A DNA stretch of 64,000 nucleotides from Arthrobacter zhangbolii (GTDB taxonomy: Bacteria > Actinomycetota > Actinomycetes > Actinomycetales > Micrococcaceae): NCBI RefSeq assembly GCF_022869865.1, contig NZ_CP094984.1, positions 1,426,001-1,490,000 of the forward strand, given 5' to 3'. Shown here piece after piece: positions 10,575 to 19,840 of this stretch. The notes under the pieces were generated by a model. That model searched no databases, was not told the origin of the DNA, and saw only the letters and a list, made by a program, of their open reading frames with translations. The translations under genes and the position numbers were made by a program. Within the stretch, counting starts at the first letter, position 1; each line of letters begins with the position of its first letter.

Positions 10575-12013
10575 TCAGCAGACTGAATCCGTCCGAACTG
10601 GGCCGGGTGCACTTCATCGGACTGGGCGGCGCCGGCATGTCCGCCGTGGCCCGGGTACTGCTTGCGCAGGGAATTCCCGTGTCCGGTTCCGACGCGAAGG
10701 ATTCCCCCGGGCTGCGTGCCCTCGGCGCCCTTGGCGCCAGGACCTTCGTGGGCCACGACGCCGCGCATGTGGCCGAGGCCGATACCGTGGTGGTTTCCAC
10801 CGCCATCCGTGAGCAGAACCCTGAGCTGGCCGAGGCCCGGCGCCTCGGGCTGCGGGTCATCCACCGCTCCGTGGCGCTTTCGGCCGCCATGGGCGATAAG
10901 GACCTGGTTGCGGTGGCCGGCACACACGGCAAAACCACCACTACCGCCATGGTCACCGTGATGCTGCGCGAAGCCGGCCTGGACCCGTCCTTTGCCATCG
11001 GCGGAGACGTCGCCGCCCTTGGCGTTAATGCCGCCTCCGGATCCGGTCCCGTGTTCGTGGCCGAAGCCGATGAGTCCGACGGTTCCTTCCTCAACTACAC
11101 GCCGCAGATCATCGTGGTGACGAACGTTGAGGCGGACCACCTGGACCACTACGGAACCGAGGACGCCGTTTTTGCGGCGTTCGATGCGTTTACCTCCCTC
11201 CTGCCCTCCGACGGCCTGCTCGTCGCCTGTGCCGACGACGCCGGGGCAGCCGCCCTCCTCCGGCGCAACGAAGGGGTGCGGGCTGCGACCTACGGGTACG
11301 CGGAGAACGCGGATATCCGAATTTCGGACACCAGTCCGCAGGGATCCGGCTCCTCCAGCACCCTGACTTACACTGCGGACGGCCAGGCCTCCCAGGTCCG
11401 GCTTGATCTTCAGGTGCCGGGGGCCCACAACATCCTCAACGCTGCGGCAGCCTTTGCCGTGGCCCTGGAACTCGGGGTTGACCCGAACGTTGCCGCGGCG
11501 GGCCTGGGCACGTTTTCCGGTGCCGCGCGGCGCTTCGAGTCCCGCGGAGCGTCCAGGGGAGTGCGGGTCTACGATGACTACGCCCATCACCCGACGGAAG
11601 TGAATGCCGCCCTGAAGGCAGCCCGAACCGTCGCGGACGGGCACCGCGTCCACGTGCTCTTCCAGCCGCACCTGTTCAGCCGCACACGGAACTTTGCCGC
11701 CGAATTCGCGCAGGCACTGGATCTGGCGGACACTGCCACCGTGCTGGACATTTATCCTGCCCGCGAGGACCCGATTGAAGGGGTCACCAGCGAGCTGATC
11801 ACCTCCCGGCTCAGTGTCCCGGGCGGGTACGTGGAGGATCCACAAGCCGCCGTGGAACGGGTGGCCGACGGCGCCCGGGACGGCGACGTCATCCTCACCG
11901 TGGGTGCAGGGGACGTCACCCGCCTCGGCGCCGATCTGGTGGCCCGCCTGGCCGCCCGCAACGGCGGGGATGCCGCGGACGCCACGGCAGGGAAAACCCC
12001 TGATGGCCGGTAG
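10571..12013 (+). CDS. murC: UDP-MurNAc:L-alanine ligase MurC
   Basis: MurC carries out the first amino acid addition in cytoplasmic peptidoglycan synthesis. The N-terminal Rossmann motif [11 protein letters not shown] and the ATP loop G117-THGKTTT are present, and the DDYAHHPTE motif of MurC appears in the C-terminal half. The length is 480 aa. The start overlaps murG (ATGA) and the end overlaps the ftsQ start by 11 nt. Placement of murC next to ftsQ and ftsZ is the usual actinobacterial order. Confidence 0.95.
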   Translation: MISRLNPSELGRVHFIGLGGAGMSAVARVLLAQGIPVSGSDAKDSPGLRALGALGARTFVGHDAAHVAEADTVVVSTAIREQNPELAEARRLGLRVIHRSVALSAAMGDKDLVAVAGTHGKTTTTAMVTVMLREAGLDPSFAIGGDVAALGVNAASGSGPVFVAEADESDGSFLNYTPQIIVVTNVEADHLDHYGTEDAVFAAFDAFTSLLPSDGLLVACADDAGAAALLRRNEGVRAATYGYAENADIRISDTSPQGSGSSSTLTYTADGQASQVRLDLQVPGAHNILNAAAAFAVALELGVDPNVAAAGLGTFSGAARRFESRGASRGVRVYDDYAHHPTEVNAALKAARTVADGHRVHVLFQPHLFSRTRNFAAEFAQALDLADTATVLDIYPAREDPIEGVTSELITSRLSVPGGYVEDPQAAVERVADGARDGDVILTVGAGDVTRLGADLVARLAARNGGDAADATAGKTPDGR

Positions 12014-13151
12014 GAAGCGCCGCACGAAGGACGAGGAAACCATTACGGCCACCAAGGCGCTGCCCGGCGCCGGGGACGGGGCGGACCCGTCGGGTCCGGC
12101 CGCCCGCGGACCGTCCGCGCGGACACCGGCGTCTGCCGGTACACGGGCGGGATCAGCCGGCATGAAGTCGGGCGGGCGTACGCTCGCGGCCAAGGCCTCC
12201 GCCGCCAGGTCCGCCAAAACCTCACGTCCGGAAGCAGCAGGCAGAGCTGCCGGCCAGCGTGAACCCGCTGCTGCACGCACGGCTGCCGGGACCACCTCCG
12301 GGACCACTTCGGGGAACCCTGCCGGAAAGGCTTCAGGGAACCCGGCCGGGAACCGGGCAACGGGTTCCGCTCCGGACCCGGCCCGTACCCGGGGCCGGAC
12401 TCCAACCCCGGAAGCGGGCCGGAAGCCGCCCGCAACCGTCCTGACCTTCCCGGAGCCGCCCCGGCGCAAACGCAGGCGTAATGCCTGGATTGCCGCCGTG
12501 TCCGCCCTGCTGCTGACCGGACTGTTCTTCGCGTTCCTGTTTTTCTCCCCTGCCCTGGCACTGAAAACCGTGGTGGTGGAGGGAACCCAGCTGCTGCCGC
12601 GCGAACAGGCAGAAGCAGCGCTGGAGCCGCTCAAAGGCCGGACCCTGCCCTCCATCTCGGATGCAGACGTGGAGAGCCTGCTGGCGGACCGGCCGGAAAT
12701 CGAATCGCTGAAGGTGGCCGCGCAGCCGCCCTCCACGCTGCTGGTCACAGTCACCGAGCGGATGCCCGTTGCCGTCCTGCAGGACGGCGCCCAGCACGTT
12801 CTCATTGATGAAGAGGGCCGCCGGCTGGCGGTTGCCGCTGACCGGGCCGCCGTCCCCCTGCCCCTGATTGCGGGCGGAACCGAGGCGGTCAACGCAGAGG
12901 TATTCCCCAGCATCACCTCGGTGCTGGCGGCACTGCCGGCGGAGGTCCTGGGCCGGTTGGAGAGTGCCTCGGCGCAAACCGTGGATTCCGTTGAACTGAA
13001 ACTCAACAGCGGGCAAACGGTATTCTGGGGGAGCGCCGACGCCAGCGCGGCCAAAGCCCGGGTGCTGGAAGCGCTGTTGAAAATGGCGCCCACCGATCCG
13101 CCGGTTGAGGTCTATGACGTCAGCGCGCCGGACAGGCCGGTGACCAGGTGA
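12003..13151 (+). CDS. ftsQ: Cell division protein FtsQ (POTRA domain)
   Basis: FtsQ is a single-pass membrane protein that links early and late divisome proteins. The first 150 or so residues are a basic, low-complexity cytoplasmic region with short Gly/Thr/Asn/Pro repeats such as GTTSGTTSGNPAG. One membrane helix lies at about residues 160-182. It is followed by a POTRA domain (VVVEGTQLLPREQAEAAL) and the FtsQ beta domain. I chose ATG 12003, which overlaps the end of murC, because reading further upstream would run inside murC with no ribosome site. Length is 382 aa. The long disordered N-terminus is typical of actinobacterial FtsQ. Confidence 0.88.
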   Translation: MAGRKRRTKDEETITATKALPGAGDGADPSGPAARGPSARTPASAGTRAGSAGMKSGGRTLAAKASAARSAKTSRPEAAGRAAGQREPAAARTAAGTTSGTTSGNPAGKASGNPAGNRATGSAPDPARTRGRTPTPEAGRKPPATVLTFPEPPRRKRRRNAWIAAVSALLLTGLFFAFLFFSPALALKTVVVEGTQLLPREQAEAALEPLKGRTLPSISDADVESLLADRPEIESLKVAAQPPSTLLVTVTERMPVAVLQDGAQHVLIDEEGRRLAVAADRAAVPLPLIAGGTEAVNAEVFPSITSVLAALPAEVLGRLESASAQTVDSVELKLNSGQTVFWGSADASAAKARVLEALLKMAPTDPPVEVYDVSAPDRPVTR

Positions 13152-13246
13152 GCGCTACGCGGGAGTGGCGAAAGTTTCCTCCGACACGCGGGCCCGGTAA
13201 TTGCACATGCACCGCCGGCCCCATAGCGTCTCAAGTACAGGGTTAC

Positions 13247-13282
13247 TTGACATAACTCTAACCTTCAAGTTGAAGGTAAGAG
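13247..13282 (+). promoter_or_regulatory. Near-perfect palindrome and TTGACA upstream of ftsZ
   Basis: The 315-nt gap between ftsQ and ftsZ (13152-13466) holds a 27-nt inverted repeat at 13256-13282. Its arms are CTCTAACCTTCAA and TTGAAGGTAAGAG, 12 of 13 pairs matching around one central base. A consensus -35 hexamer TTGACA lies immediately before it (13247-13252), but no good -10 sits at 17 nt. The rest of the gap is GC-rich with a smaller GC hairpin near 13361-13389 and no plausible gene. The repeat is either an operator for a dimeric regulator or an RNA hairpin in the ftsZ leader; the sequence alone cannot decide. Confidence 0.6.
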
Positions 13283-13466
13283 TTTGTCGGTTCAAGGTTT
13301 TCGGCCGGACGGACCGCGCGAAACCCACAGGCATTGTGCCGGTGGAGGAGCGCGGCTGTTGGCGGCCGGGGCCGGCTCCGGCCGGCCCGAAGAGACACGC
13401 AGCTGCAGCACCCAGGCAGCCGCAGAAAAACATAAGTTGCAGAGATTCGAACAAGGGACACAGGAC

Positions 13467-14663
13467 GTGGCAGCACCGCAGAATTACTTGGCCGTCATCA
13501 AGGTCGTCGGCATCGGCGGCGGTGGCGTGAACGCCGTAAACCGAATGATTGATGTTGGCCTCCGCGGCGTGGAGTTCATCGCCATCAATACCGATGCGCA
13601 GGCTCTGCTGATGAGTGACGCCGACGTCAAGCTCGACGTCGGACGCGAACTCACCCGCGGTCTGGGCGCCGGTGCGGATCCCGAAGTCGGCCGGAAGGCT
13701 GCCGAGGATCATGCAGAGGAAATCGAAGAGGTCCTGCGCGGCGCGGACATGGTCTTCGTTACCGCCGGCGAAGGTGGCGGCACCGGCACCGGCGGCGCTC
13801 CCGTCGTCGCCCGTATTGCCCGTTCGCTCGGTGCGCTGACCATCGGCGTCGTCACCCGGCCGTTCACGTTCGAAGGACGCCGGCGCTCCAACCAGGCCGA
13901 ATCGGGCATCGACACCCTGCGCGATGAGGTCGATACCCTCATCGTCATCCCGAACGACCGCCTGCTCTCCATCAGCGACCGCAACGTGTCCATGCTGGAC
14001 GCATTCCGCTCCGCCGACCAGGTGCTGCTGTCCGGTGTCCAGGGCATCACCGACCTGATCACCACCCCGGGCCTGATCAACCTCGACTTCGCGGACGTCA
14101 AGTCCGTGATGCAGGGTGCCGGTTCGGCCCTTATGGGCATCGGCTCCGCACGCGGTGAGGACCGCGCGGTCAAGGCAGCCGAGCTGGCCATAGCGTCACC
14201 GCTGCTCGAAGCCTCCATCGACGGCGCCCACGGCGTGCTGCTCTCCATCCAGGGTGGCTCCGACCTTGGCCTGTTCGAAATCAACGAAGCAGCCCGCCTG
14301 GTCCAGGAAGTGGCCCACCCCGAAGCCAACATCATCTTCGGTGCCGTCATTGACGACGCCCTGGGTGACGAAGCACGCGTTACGGTTATCGCAGCCGGCT
14401 TCGATCAGGTGGACGTGACTTCCCAGCCCGCTTCGCATAAGCCCGCAGAGCCGGCCACCCCGCCGTCTGCGGCACCTGCCGGCGGAAGCTTCGCAGCTGC
14501 CGCTCCGGCATCCGCCGGGCTCTCCGCCTGGTCGCAGCGGTCGCACCAGCACAGTGATGTCCCCGCCGACGCCGGCTTCGACATCGACCTGCCCGCCGTA
14601 GTGGAATCGGATCTGTCCACGGGCCGCCCGGATGATCTGGATGTTCCGGACTTCCTGAAGTAG
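13467..14663 (+). CDS. ftsZ: Cell division GTPase FtsZ
   Basis: FtsZ is the tubulin-like GTPase that forms the Z-ring. The N-terminal nucleotide-binding segment [16 protein letters not shown] and the tubulin signature G103-GGTGTG109 are intact, as is the T7-loop region. A linker of about 70 residues rich in Ala and Pro leads to the conserved C-terminal peptide [10 protein letters not shown], which binds SepF and other partners. The start is the GTG at 13467 with AGGGA about 9 nt upstream. The reading frame continues upstream, but that extension does not resemble FtsZ. Length is 398 aa. Confidence 0.95.
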   Translation: MAAPQNYLAVIKVVGIGGGGVNAVNRMIDVGLRGVEFIAINTDAQALLMSDADVKLDVGRELTRGLGAGADPEVGRKAAEDHAEEIEEVLRGADMVFVTAGEGGGTGTGGAPVVARIARSLGALTIGVVTRPFTFEGRRRSNQAESGIDTLRDEVDTLIVIPNDRLLSISDRNVSMLDAFRSADQVLLSGVQGITDLITTPGLINLDFADVKSVMQGAGSALMGIGSARGEDRAVKAAELAIASPLLEASIDGAHGVLLSIQGGSDLGLFEINEAARLVQEVAHPEANIIFGAVIDDALGDEARVTVIAAGFDQVDVTSQPASHKPAEPATPPSAAPAGGSFAAAAPASAGLSAWSQRSHQHSDVPADAGFDIDLPAVVESDLSTGRPDDLDVPDFLK

Positions 14664-14695
14664 TCGAACTGAGCACTGCAGCGGGGTTGCCCCGG

Positions 14696-15397
14696 ATGTT
14701 CTGGTGGCACCGGCAGGTTGAAGAAAACCTGTGGGTGGGATTCACCGACGCTTCCGCGGGCAACCTCGCTTTGCATGTGGGGGATGACCCGGAGGCCGTC
14801 CTGCGGCGCCGGGCGGATCTCGAAGCAGCAATGGGTGTGGCGCCGGCGAGCCTGCGGTTTATGAACCAGGTGCATTCCGCCACAGTCCTCCACGCGCAGG
14901 AGGCAGGCGAAGCCGCGCCGACCGCCGACGGGCTGATCAGCACGGACGGCCTGGCACCCCTGGCGGTTATGGTTGCCGACTGCGTCCCCGTCCTGCTGGC
15001 AGGGCGGACGACGGCGGGCACGGCCGTAACCGCAGCTGTCCACGCCGGGCGCCGCGGCCTGCTCGACGGTATCCTGCCGGAGTCCGTGGAGCGCATGCGC
15101 GCCGCCGGTGCCGGGAGCATCCGCGCCTGGATCGGCCCGTGCATCTGCGGATCCTGCTACGAAGTCCCCGCAGCCATGCGGGCAGACGCGGCGGCAGTGC
15201 TGCCCGCAGCCGCCGCGAGCACCCGTGAGGGCACCCCTGCCCTGGACCTTCCTGCCGGAGCGCAGGTACAGCTGGAGGATCTGGGCGTAGACGTGGAACG
15301 CATCGAGGGGTGTACCCGGGAGAACGCCGAGCTGTACTCCCACCGGCGGGACCCGGGCACCGGACGTATTGCCGGCGTGATCTGGCGCCGGCCCTAA
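14696..15397 (+). CDS. pgeF: PgeF/YfiH multicopper-like purine nucleosidase family protein
   Basis: This belongs to the YfiH/PgeF/LACC1 family, cytoplasmic enzymes linked to peptidoglycan precursor editing and to purine nucleoside phosphorolysis. The zinc-binding residues are present in the usual places: HSATVL, ADCVPVLL, HAGRRGL and the cysteine-rich CICGSCYEV. It sits directly after ftsZ, the standard location in Actinobacteria and Firmicutes. ATG 14696 is preferred, with GGGG 9 nt upstream; a TTG at 14687 is an alternative. Length is 233 aa. The exact substrate in this organism is not known from sequence. Confidence 0.88.
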   Translation: MFWWHRQVEENLWVGFTDASAGNLALHVGDDPEAVLRRRADLEAAMGVAPASLRFMNQVHSATVLHAQEAGEAAPTADGLISTDGLAPLAVMVADCVPVLLAGRTTAGTAVTAAVHAGRRGLLDGILPESVERMRAAGAGSIRAWIGPCICGSCYEVPAAMRADAAAVLPAAAASTREGTPALDLPAGAQVQLEDLGVDVERIEGCTRENAELYSHRRDPGTGRIAGVIWRRP

Positions 15398-15455
15398 AAC
15401 CCTCCGGCGCACGGTGCCGGGACAGGCCGGCCGGCGGAGCGAGAATGGAAAGACC

Positions 15456-16214
15456 ATGACAATGACCCCTGAGCAGTCCTCCCGCGCCCGGGAGCTGGCA
15501 CACCGGCTCCGGAGCGTACGCAACCGGATTGCCGCGGCCACCGCGCCGGACGGGCAGAATGAGCCGCACCTGATTGTGGTCACCAAGTACTTCCCCGCCT
15601 CCGACGTCCGGATCCTGAGAGATCTGGGAGTCCGGGATGTCGGCGAGAACAAGGACCAGGAAGCAGCAGCCAAGGCGGCGGAACTGGCGGATCCGGAGCT
15701 GAACTGGCACTTCATTGGCCAGCTGCAGTCCAACAAGGCCAAGTCTGTGGTGCGCTACGCCGCCTCGGTTCATTCGGTGGACCGGCTGTCCCTGGTCTCC
15801 GCGCTGGGCAAGGCGATGGGCGCCGAGCAGCGCCGCCGGGCGGACGGCGGAGTGCCGCAGCGCCCCGACCTCTCCTGCTTCATCCAGGTGGACCTGCGCC
15901 CCGGCCCGGCACGGGAAGCGGATCCGGGACGCGGGGGAGCGGCCCCGGAGGACGTTGCCGGCCTGGCGGATGCCGTTGCGGGCACCACGGGACTGAGGCT
16001 GGCCGGGCTGATGGCCGTGGCCCCGCTGGGGGAGGATCCGGATGCCGCCTTTGGCCGTCTGAACAGCCTGTCCCTGCAGCTGCAGCAGAATCACCCGCAG
16101 GCACGCAGCATTTCCGCGGGCATGAGCGGGGACCTCGAAGCGGCACTCGCCAACGGGGCGACACACCTGAGAATCGGCTCCGATGTTCTGGGCGCGCGCC
16201 CGCCGGTACGGTAG
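15456..16214 (+). CDS. yggS: PLP homeostasis protein, YggS family
   Basis: YggS-type proteins carry pyridoxal 5'-phosphate on a TIM-barrel resembling alanine racemase and help keep the cellular PLP pool balanced. The PLP lysine is K44 in VTKYFP, and the family motifs VGENKDQEA and WHFIGQLQSNK are clear, with SAGMSGDLEAA near the C-terminus. The start is ATG 15456 with GGAAAG just upstream. Length is 252 aa, about 20 longer than average because of an insertion rich in Arg, Pro and Gly around residues 130-170. It lies between pgeF and sepF as in other actinobacterial clusters. Confidence 0.92.
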   Translation: MTMTPEQSSRARELAHRLRSVRNRIAAATAPDGQNEPHLIVVTKYFPASDVRILRDLGVRDVGENKDQEAAAKAAELADPELNWHFIGQLQSNKAKSVVRYAASVHSVDRLSLVSALGKAMGAEQRRRADGGVPQRPDLSCFIQVDLRPGPAREADPGRGGAAPEDVAGLADAVAGTTGLRLAGLMAVAPLGEDPDAAFGRLNSLSLQLQQNHPQARSISAGMSGDLEAALANGATHLRIGSDVLGARPPVR

Positions 16215-16302
16215 CGTCGAAGTACGAACACCACACAGCCGCCGTACGGCACAGCAGAAACCCCACGGGCAACTACGGCGTTGAAGGATTAGAGGAGCAA
16301 CC

Positions 16303-16833
16303 ATGGCTGGCGCAATGCGCAAGACAATGATCTACCTTGGGCTCGCCGACGGTGACGAGCACTACGAGTCGGAACAGCGAAACCTGAGGGAAGCTCCCGC
16401 CAGGGAAGAAGAGTTTGCCCCGGTCCAGGAAGCCGAGGAAGTGGCGCCGGAGCCGGCCCCCGCCCCGGTTGTCCGCAATGCAGTGGAGGAGTACCGCGCA
16501 CCCGTGACACCCATCAAGCGTGCCCCCTCATCCCGTGAGGACGTTGCCGGCCTGCGGCAGATCACCACCGTCCACCCGCGCTCCTACAATGATGCCAAGA
16601 TCATCGGAGAGAGCTTCCGTGACGGCATCCCCGTGATCATGAACGTCACCGACATGGGGGAAGCCGATGCCAAGCGGCTCGTCGACTTCTCTGCGGGCCT
16701 GGTCTTTGGCCTGCGCGGTAGCATCGAACGTGTGACCAACAAGGTTTTCCTGCTTTCGCCGTCGTACGTCGAGGTCCTGGGCGATGACAAGAAGGTCAGC
16801 GAATCCTCTTCCACATTCTTCAACCAGAGCTAG
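16303..16833 (+). CDS. sepF: Cell division protein SepF
   Basis: SepF ties FtsZ filaments to the membrane and is the main FtsZ anchor in bacteria without FtsA, such as this group; no ftsA is present in the cluster. It has the N-terminal amphipathic membrane-binding segment ([11 protein letters not shown]), an acidic Pro/Glu-rich linker, and the C-terminal SepF domain with [15 protein letters not shown] and [15 protein letters not shown]. The ATG has GAGGAG about 6 nt upstream. Length is 176 aa. Confidence 0.95.
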   Translation: MAGAMRKTMIYLGLADGDEHYESEQRNLREAPAREEEFAPVQEAEEVAPEPAPAPVVRNAVEEYRAPVTPIKRAPSSREDVAGLRQITTVHPRSYNDAKIIGESFRDGIPVIMNVTDMGEADAKRLVDFSAGLVFGLRGSIERVTNKVFLLSPSYVEVLGDDKKVSESSSTFFNQS

Positions 16834-16890
16834 CCCGCTCCCGCACCGACGGGATGCCTGGGCGGCCGACCAAGAAATGAAACCCTGCGC

Positions 16891-17181
16891 GTGAATATCA
16901 TTCTTCCCCTGGTGTACCTGGTGCTGGTCCTGTTCCAGCTCGCGCTGATCCTGCGGATCGTGTACGACGCCGTGCAAATGTTTGCGCGGCAGTGGCGTCC
17001 CAAGGGCCCCGCCCTGGTGGTGGCCACCGGTGTTTACGGTGCAACCGACCCGCCGCTGAAGCTCCTGCGCAGGGTCATTCCGCCGCTGCGGCTGGGCGGG
17101 ATTTCGCTGGACCTGGCCTTCCTGGTGCTCTTTATCCTTGTCTCAATCCTGACCCAGGTGGTAGTGGGCATAGCCGTCTGA
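16891..17181 (+). CDS. YggT family membrane protein
   Basis: This 96-aa protein has two hydrophobic helices flanking a basic loop that contains the family motif TDPPLKLLRRVIPP. YggT proteins are found next to sepF and divIVA across Gram-positive bacteria and are thought to act in division or envelope stress, but their biochemical role is not settled. The GTG start at 16891 has only a weak purine stretch upstream. The gap to sepF is 57 nt, so cotranscription is likely. Confidence 0.9.
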   Translation: MNIILPLVYLVLVLFQLALILRIVYDAVQMFARQWRPKGPALVVATGVYGATDPPLKLLRRVIPPLRLGGISLDLAFLVLFILVSILTQVVVGIAV

Positions 17182-17289
17182 CCTTGGACGATGCCCGGGG
17201 CCGGTTAGTTTTCAGCCCCCAAAAGATATACTGTGAAAATTGATACAACCCCAGATTTTGTATGTCCGTAATTCTCTACGTAGAACCGC

Positions 17290-17318
17290 CTGCCTGACAC
17301 GCAGGCGAATCTTATAAT
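17290..17318 (+). promoter_or_regulatory. Candidate divIVA promoter
   Basis: A perfect TATAAT lies at 17313-17318, 18 nt before the divIVA ATG; the -35 side (CTGCCT at 17290, or CTGACA at 17294 with a short spacer) is weak. A second AT-rich hexamer, TATACT at 17227-17232, is also possible. This suggests divIVA can be transcribed separately from the sepF-yggT unit. Confidence 0.45.
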
Positions 17319-17336
17319 CCAGTATGAGGTGACCAG

Positions 17337-18005
17337 ATGGCTCTGACGCCAGAAGATGTTGTCAACAAGCGGTTCCAGCCGACCAAGTTCCGGGAAGGCT
17401 ATGACCAGGACGAAGTCGATGACTTCCTCGACGAGATCGTGGTGGAGCTGCGCCGGCTGAACGCCGAAAACGAAGACCTCCGCCGCCAGCTGGCCGAGGC
17501 CGTTGCCGGCGGTTCGTCCAGCTCGGTTCCCGCGCCGGTCGCTGCAGCCTCCAAGACCGAGCAGGTCGCCGAAGAGCCCAAGCCCGAACCCAAGGTCGAA
17601 GCTCCGAAGGCTGAAGAGAAGCCGGCACCGGTCGAGACCAAGCCCGAGCCCGCCCCGGCTCCCGCCGCCGCTCCTGCCGCTGCCAACAACACCGAGACCG
17701 CCGCCGGCATCCTGGCCATGGCCCAGAAGATGCACGACGACTACGTCAGCGCCGGTGTTGAGCAGCGCGACAAGATCATCGCCGAAGCGCAGATCGAGGC
17801 CAGCGGCCTCGTCACGGACGCCCAGGAGAAGAGCCGCAAGATCCTCAGCACCCTCGAGCAGCAGAAGGCCGTGCTTGAGCGCAAGGTTGAGCAGCTGCGC
17901 GGCTTCGAGCGCGATTACCGCTCCCGCCTGAAGGCTTACATCGAAGGCCAGCTGCGTGATCTGGATGCACGCGGTTCGGTTGCTTCGGAAACCGCCGACG
18001 CATAA
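17337..18005 (+). CDS. divIVA: Polar growth and division protein DivIVA/Wag31
   Basis: DivIVA binds negatively curved membrane at poles and septa and directs wall synthesis in Actinobacteria. The N-terminal lipid-binding domain is intact (MALTPEDVVNKRFQPTKF, then GYDQDEVDDFLDEIV). A Pro/Ala/Glu/Lys-rich linker covers about residues 60-118. A second coiled coil follows to the C-terminus (about residues 125-215). The start ATG is preceded by GAGGTGA. Length is 222 aa. It ends the division cluster and is followed by a strong hairpin. Confidence 0.93.
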   Translation: MALTPEDVVNKRFQPTKFREGYDQDEVDDFLDEIVVELRRLNAENEDLRRQLAEAVAGGSSSSVPAPVAAASKTEQVAEEPKPEPKVEAPKAEEKPAPVETKPEPAPAPAAAPAAANNTETAAGILAMAQKMHDDYVSAGVEQRDKIIAEAQIEASGLVTDAQEKSRKILSTLEQQKAVLERKVEQLRGFERDYRSRLKAYIEGQLRDLDARGSVASETADA

Positions 18006-18062
18006 TTCCTGCCAGTCCCGGTCCCGTGGGGATCGGTTAAACTGAAGGCAACGGCAGAACCT

Positions 18063-18106
18063 GACACGGGCCGGCGGCCGGGTAACCCCGGCCGCCGGCC
18101 CGTGTC
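18063..18106 (+). terminator. 20-bp GC hairpin after divIVA
   Basis: Arms 18063-18082 and 18087-18106 are perfectly complementary over 20 bp around the loop TAAC. The downstream sequence (GTTTCC) has no real T-run, so it would act as a GC-rich actinobacterial-type terminator for the dcw cluster. Because lspA starts only 38 nt later, it could instead be part of the lspA leader. Confidence 0.6.
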
Positions 18107-18144
18107 GTTTCCGATGTCCCTCATCCTTAAACAACGAAAGCATC

Positions 18145-18837
18145 ATGACAACATCCTCACCGGAGACCCCCGGCCAAACAGGACTTGGGCACAGCACCGG
18201 CCGGAAGCGTCGGGCAGGGCTGCTGATGCTGCTCCTCGCGGCTGCCGCGCTGGCGTTTGACCAGCTCACCAAGCTGTGGGTTGTGCGCACCATGACCGAA
18301 GGGCAGATCACCGATGTGGCCGCCCCGCTGCTGCGCTGGCACTTCATCCGCAATCCTGGCGCCGCGTTCTCCATCGGCACCGACTACACCTGGGTCTTTA
18401 CCATCATCATGGTGCTGGTCTCCGCCTTCCTCATCTACCTGATGTTCCGGGTCCGGTCGCTGGGCTGGGCGACGGCGCTGGGCCTGGTGCTCGGCGGTGC
18501 CATGGGCAACCTGATGGACCGTCTCTTCCGCGAACCCTCGTTCGGGCAGGGCCATGTGGTGGACTTCATCGCCTTCCCCAACTTCGCGATCTTCAATATC
18601 GCCGATTCCTGCGTGGTCAGCGGTGTCATTCTCGTGTGCCTGCTGACCCTGCGGGGGATCGACCTGGATGGCACGCGCAGCGCGGACAGCGCCGGGATCC
18701 GTGCCGGAAAAACAGGTGCCGCTGCCAGGCACGGCGCCGAGGAACCCCGCAGTGGCGAACCCGGTGCTGCGGCGCCCGGCTCCGACGCGGGGGAGCGCAG
18801 CGGGAGCAGGCTCAGCGAGCGGGAGGATGAGCGGTGA
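18145..18837 (+). CDS. lspA: Lipoprotein signal peptidase (signal peptidase II)
   Basis: LspA cleaves the signal peptides of diacylglyceryl-modified prolipoproteins in the membrane. Four hydrophobic segments are present, with the catalytic aspartates D125 in GNLMDRLF and D154 in NIADSC. A basic N-terminal stretch of about 25 residues and a hydrophilic C-terminal tail of about 55 residues make this protein longer (230 aa) than the usual 160-200. The ATG is preceded by ACGAAAG. The stop overlaps the rluD start (GTGA), so the two are coupled. Confidence 0.95.
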   Translation: MTTSSPETPGQTGLGHSTGRKRRAGLLMLLLAAAALAFDQLTKLWVVRTMTEGQITDVAAPLLRWHFIRNPGAAFSIGTDYTWVFTIIMVLVSAFLIYLMFRVRSLGWATALGLVLGGAMGNLMDRLFREPSFGQGHVVDFIAFPNFAIFNIADSCVVSGVILVCLLTLRGIDLDGTRSADSAGIRAGKTGAAARHGAEEPRSGEPGAAAPGSDAGERSGSRLSEREDER

Positions 18838-19769
18838 ACGAGCTGCATGCAGTTTTTAGCGTTCCGGAAGAAGCCGATGGAAAGCGCGCGGACGCGGTGG
18901 TCGCGTCCCTGCTCGAAGTATCCCGTTCAGTGGCAGCGACCTGGTGCACCGACGGCTACTTCAGCTCCGGCGGCCGGGTACTCTCCAAATCGGACAAGCT
19001 GAAGGCCGGCCAGGAAATCACCGCCGACGTGCCGGAACAGCGCGACCCGCTCGCCGTCGTCGTCGAGCCCGTGGAGGACTTGAAGATCCTGGGCGATGAC
19101 GAGCACTTCGTGGTGATTGACAAGCCGGTAGGCGTGGCAGCCCACCCCTCGCCGGGATGGGTCGGCCCCACAGTGGTGGGTGCCCTGGCAGCCGCCGGCT
19201 ACCGGATTTCCACCTCCGGTGCGCCCGAGCGCCAGGGCATCGTCCACCGGCTCGACGTCGGCACCTCCGGCGTGATGGTGGTGGCCAAGACCGAGCACGC
19301 CTACACGCTGCTGAAACAGGCCTTCAAGGACCGCACCGTGGACAAGATGTACCACGCCGTGGTCCAGGGGCTGCCGGATCCGCTGAAGGGCACCATTGAC
19401 GCGCCCATCGGCCGGCACCCGGGTTATGACTGGCGCTTCGCCGTTGTCGAAGGAGGACGGCCCTCAGTCACCCATTACGAGGTCCTGGAAGCCTTTGGCA
19501 AGGCCTCCCTCGTGGAGGTGCACCTGGAAACCGGACGCACGCATCAGATCCGCGTCCATTTCTCCGCACTGCGACACCCTTGTGCCGGCGACCTGACCTA
19601 CGGGGCTGACGCCAAACTTGCCGCCGAGCTGGGCCTGACCCGACAGTGGCTGCACGCCCGGAAGCTGGGCTTCACCCATCCGGGTTCCGGTGAATACGTG
19701 GAGTTTGTCAGCGAGTACCCGCAGGATCTGCAGTATGCCGTGGACGCACTGCGCAGCGGGCTGATCTAG
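18834..19769 (+). CDS. rluD: 23S rRNA pseudouridine synthase, RluD/RluA family
   Basis: This enzyme isomerises uridines in RNA. An N-terminal S4 RNA-binding domain (about residues 15-75) precedes the RluA-type catalytic domain. The catalytic aspartate is D141 in [15 protein letters not shown], and the [11 protein letters not shown] motif is present. The length of 311 aa matches RluD-type enzymes. It overlaps lspA by GTGA, a pairing common in bacteria. The exact target positions in 23S rRNA are inferred from the family. Confidence 0.92.
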   Translation: MNELHAVFSVPEEADGKRADAVVASLLEVSRSVAATWCTDGYFSSGGRVLSKSDKLKAGQEITADVPEQRDPLAVVVEPVEDLKILGDDEHFVVIDKPVGVAAHPSPGWVGPTVVGALAAAGYRISTSGAPERQGIVHRLDVGTSGVMVVAKTEHAYTLLKQAFKDRTVDKMYHAVVQGLPDPLKGTIDAPIGRHPGYDWRFAVVEGGRPSVTHYEVLEAFGKASLVEVHLETGRTHQIRVHFSALRHPCAGDLTYGADAKLAAELGLTRQWLHARKLGFTHPGSGEYVEFVSEYPQDLQYAVDALRSGLI

Positions 19770-19792
19770 CCGGAAGTGACATCCGGCGCAGC

Positions 19793-19822
19793 GGCGCGGC
19801 GGGGGTAAATCCCCCGCGCGCC
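19793..19822 (+). terminator. GC hairpin between rluD and dnaE
   Basis: GGCGCG-G-CGGGGG and CCCCCGCGCGCC pair over 12 bp with one bulged G around the loop TAAAT. It lies 24 nt after the rluD stop and just before the dnaE -10 hexamer, and would terminate lspA-rluD transcription. There is no T-run. Confidence 0.5.
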
Positions 19823-19828
19823 GGGGCC

Positions 19829-19834
19829 TAGAAT
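19829..19834 (+). promoter_or_regulatory. dnaE -10 hexamer TAGAAT, leaderless geometry
   Basis: TAGAAT ends 6 nt before the GTG of dnaE and no Shine-Dalgarno sequence is present, so transcription probably starts at the start codon. The -35 position falls in the preceding hairpin and has no consensus. Confidence 0.55.
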
Positions 19835-19840
19835 GTACTG

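Noticed and set aside
13201-13466. An extension of FtsZ to the upstream start at 13284, or a separate small gene in the ftsQ-ftsZ gap.
   Set aside because: The upstream part has no resemblance to FtsZ, overlaps the palindrome region and is low-complexity. The GTG at 13467 gives the exact family N-terminus.
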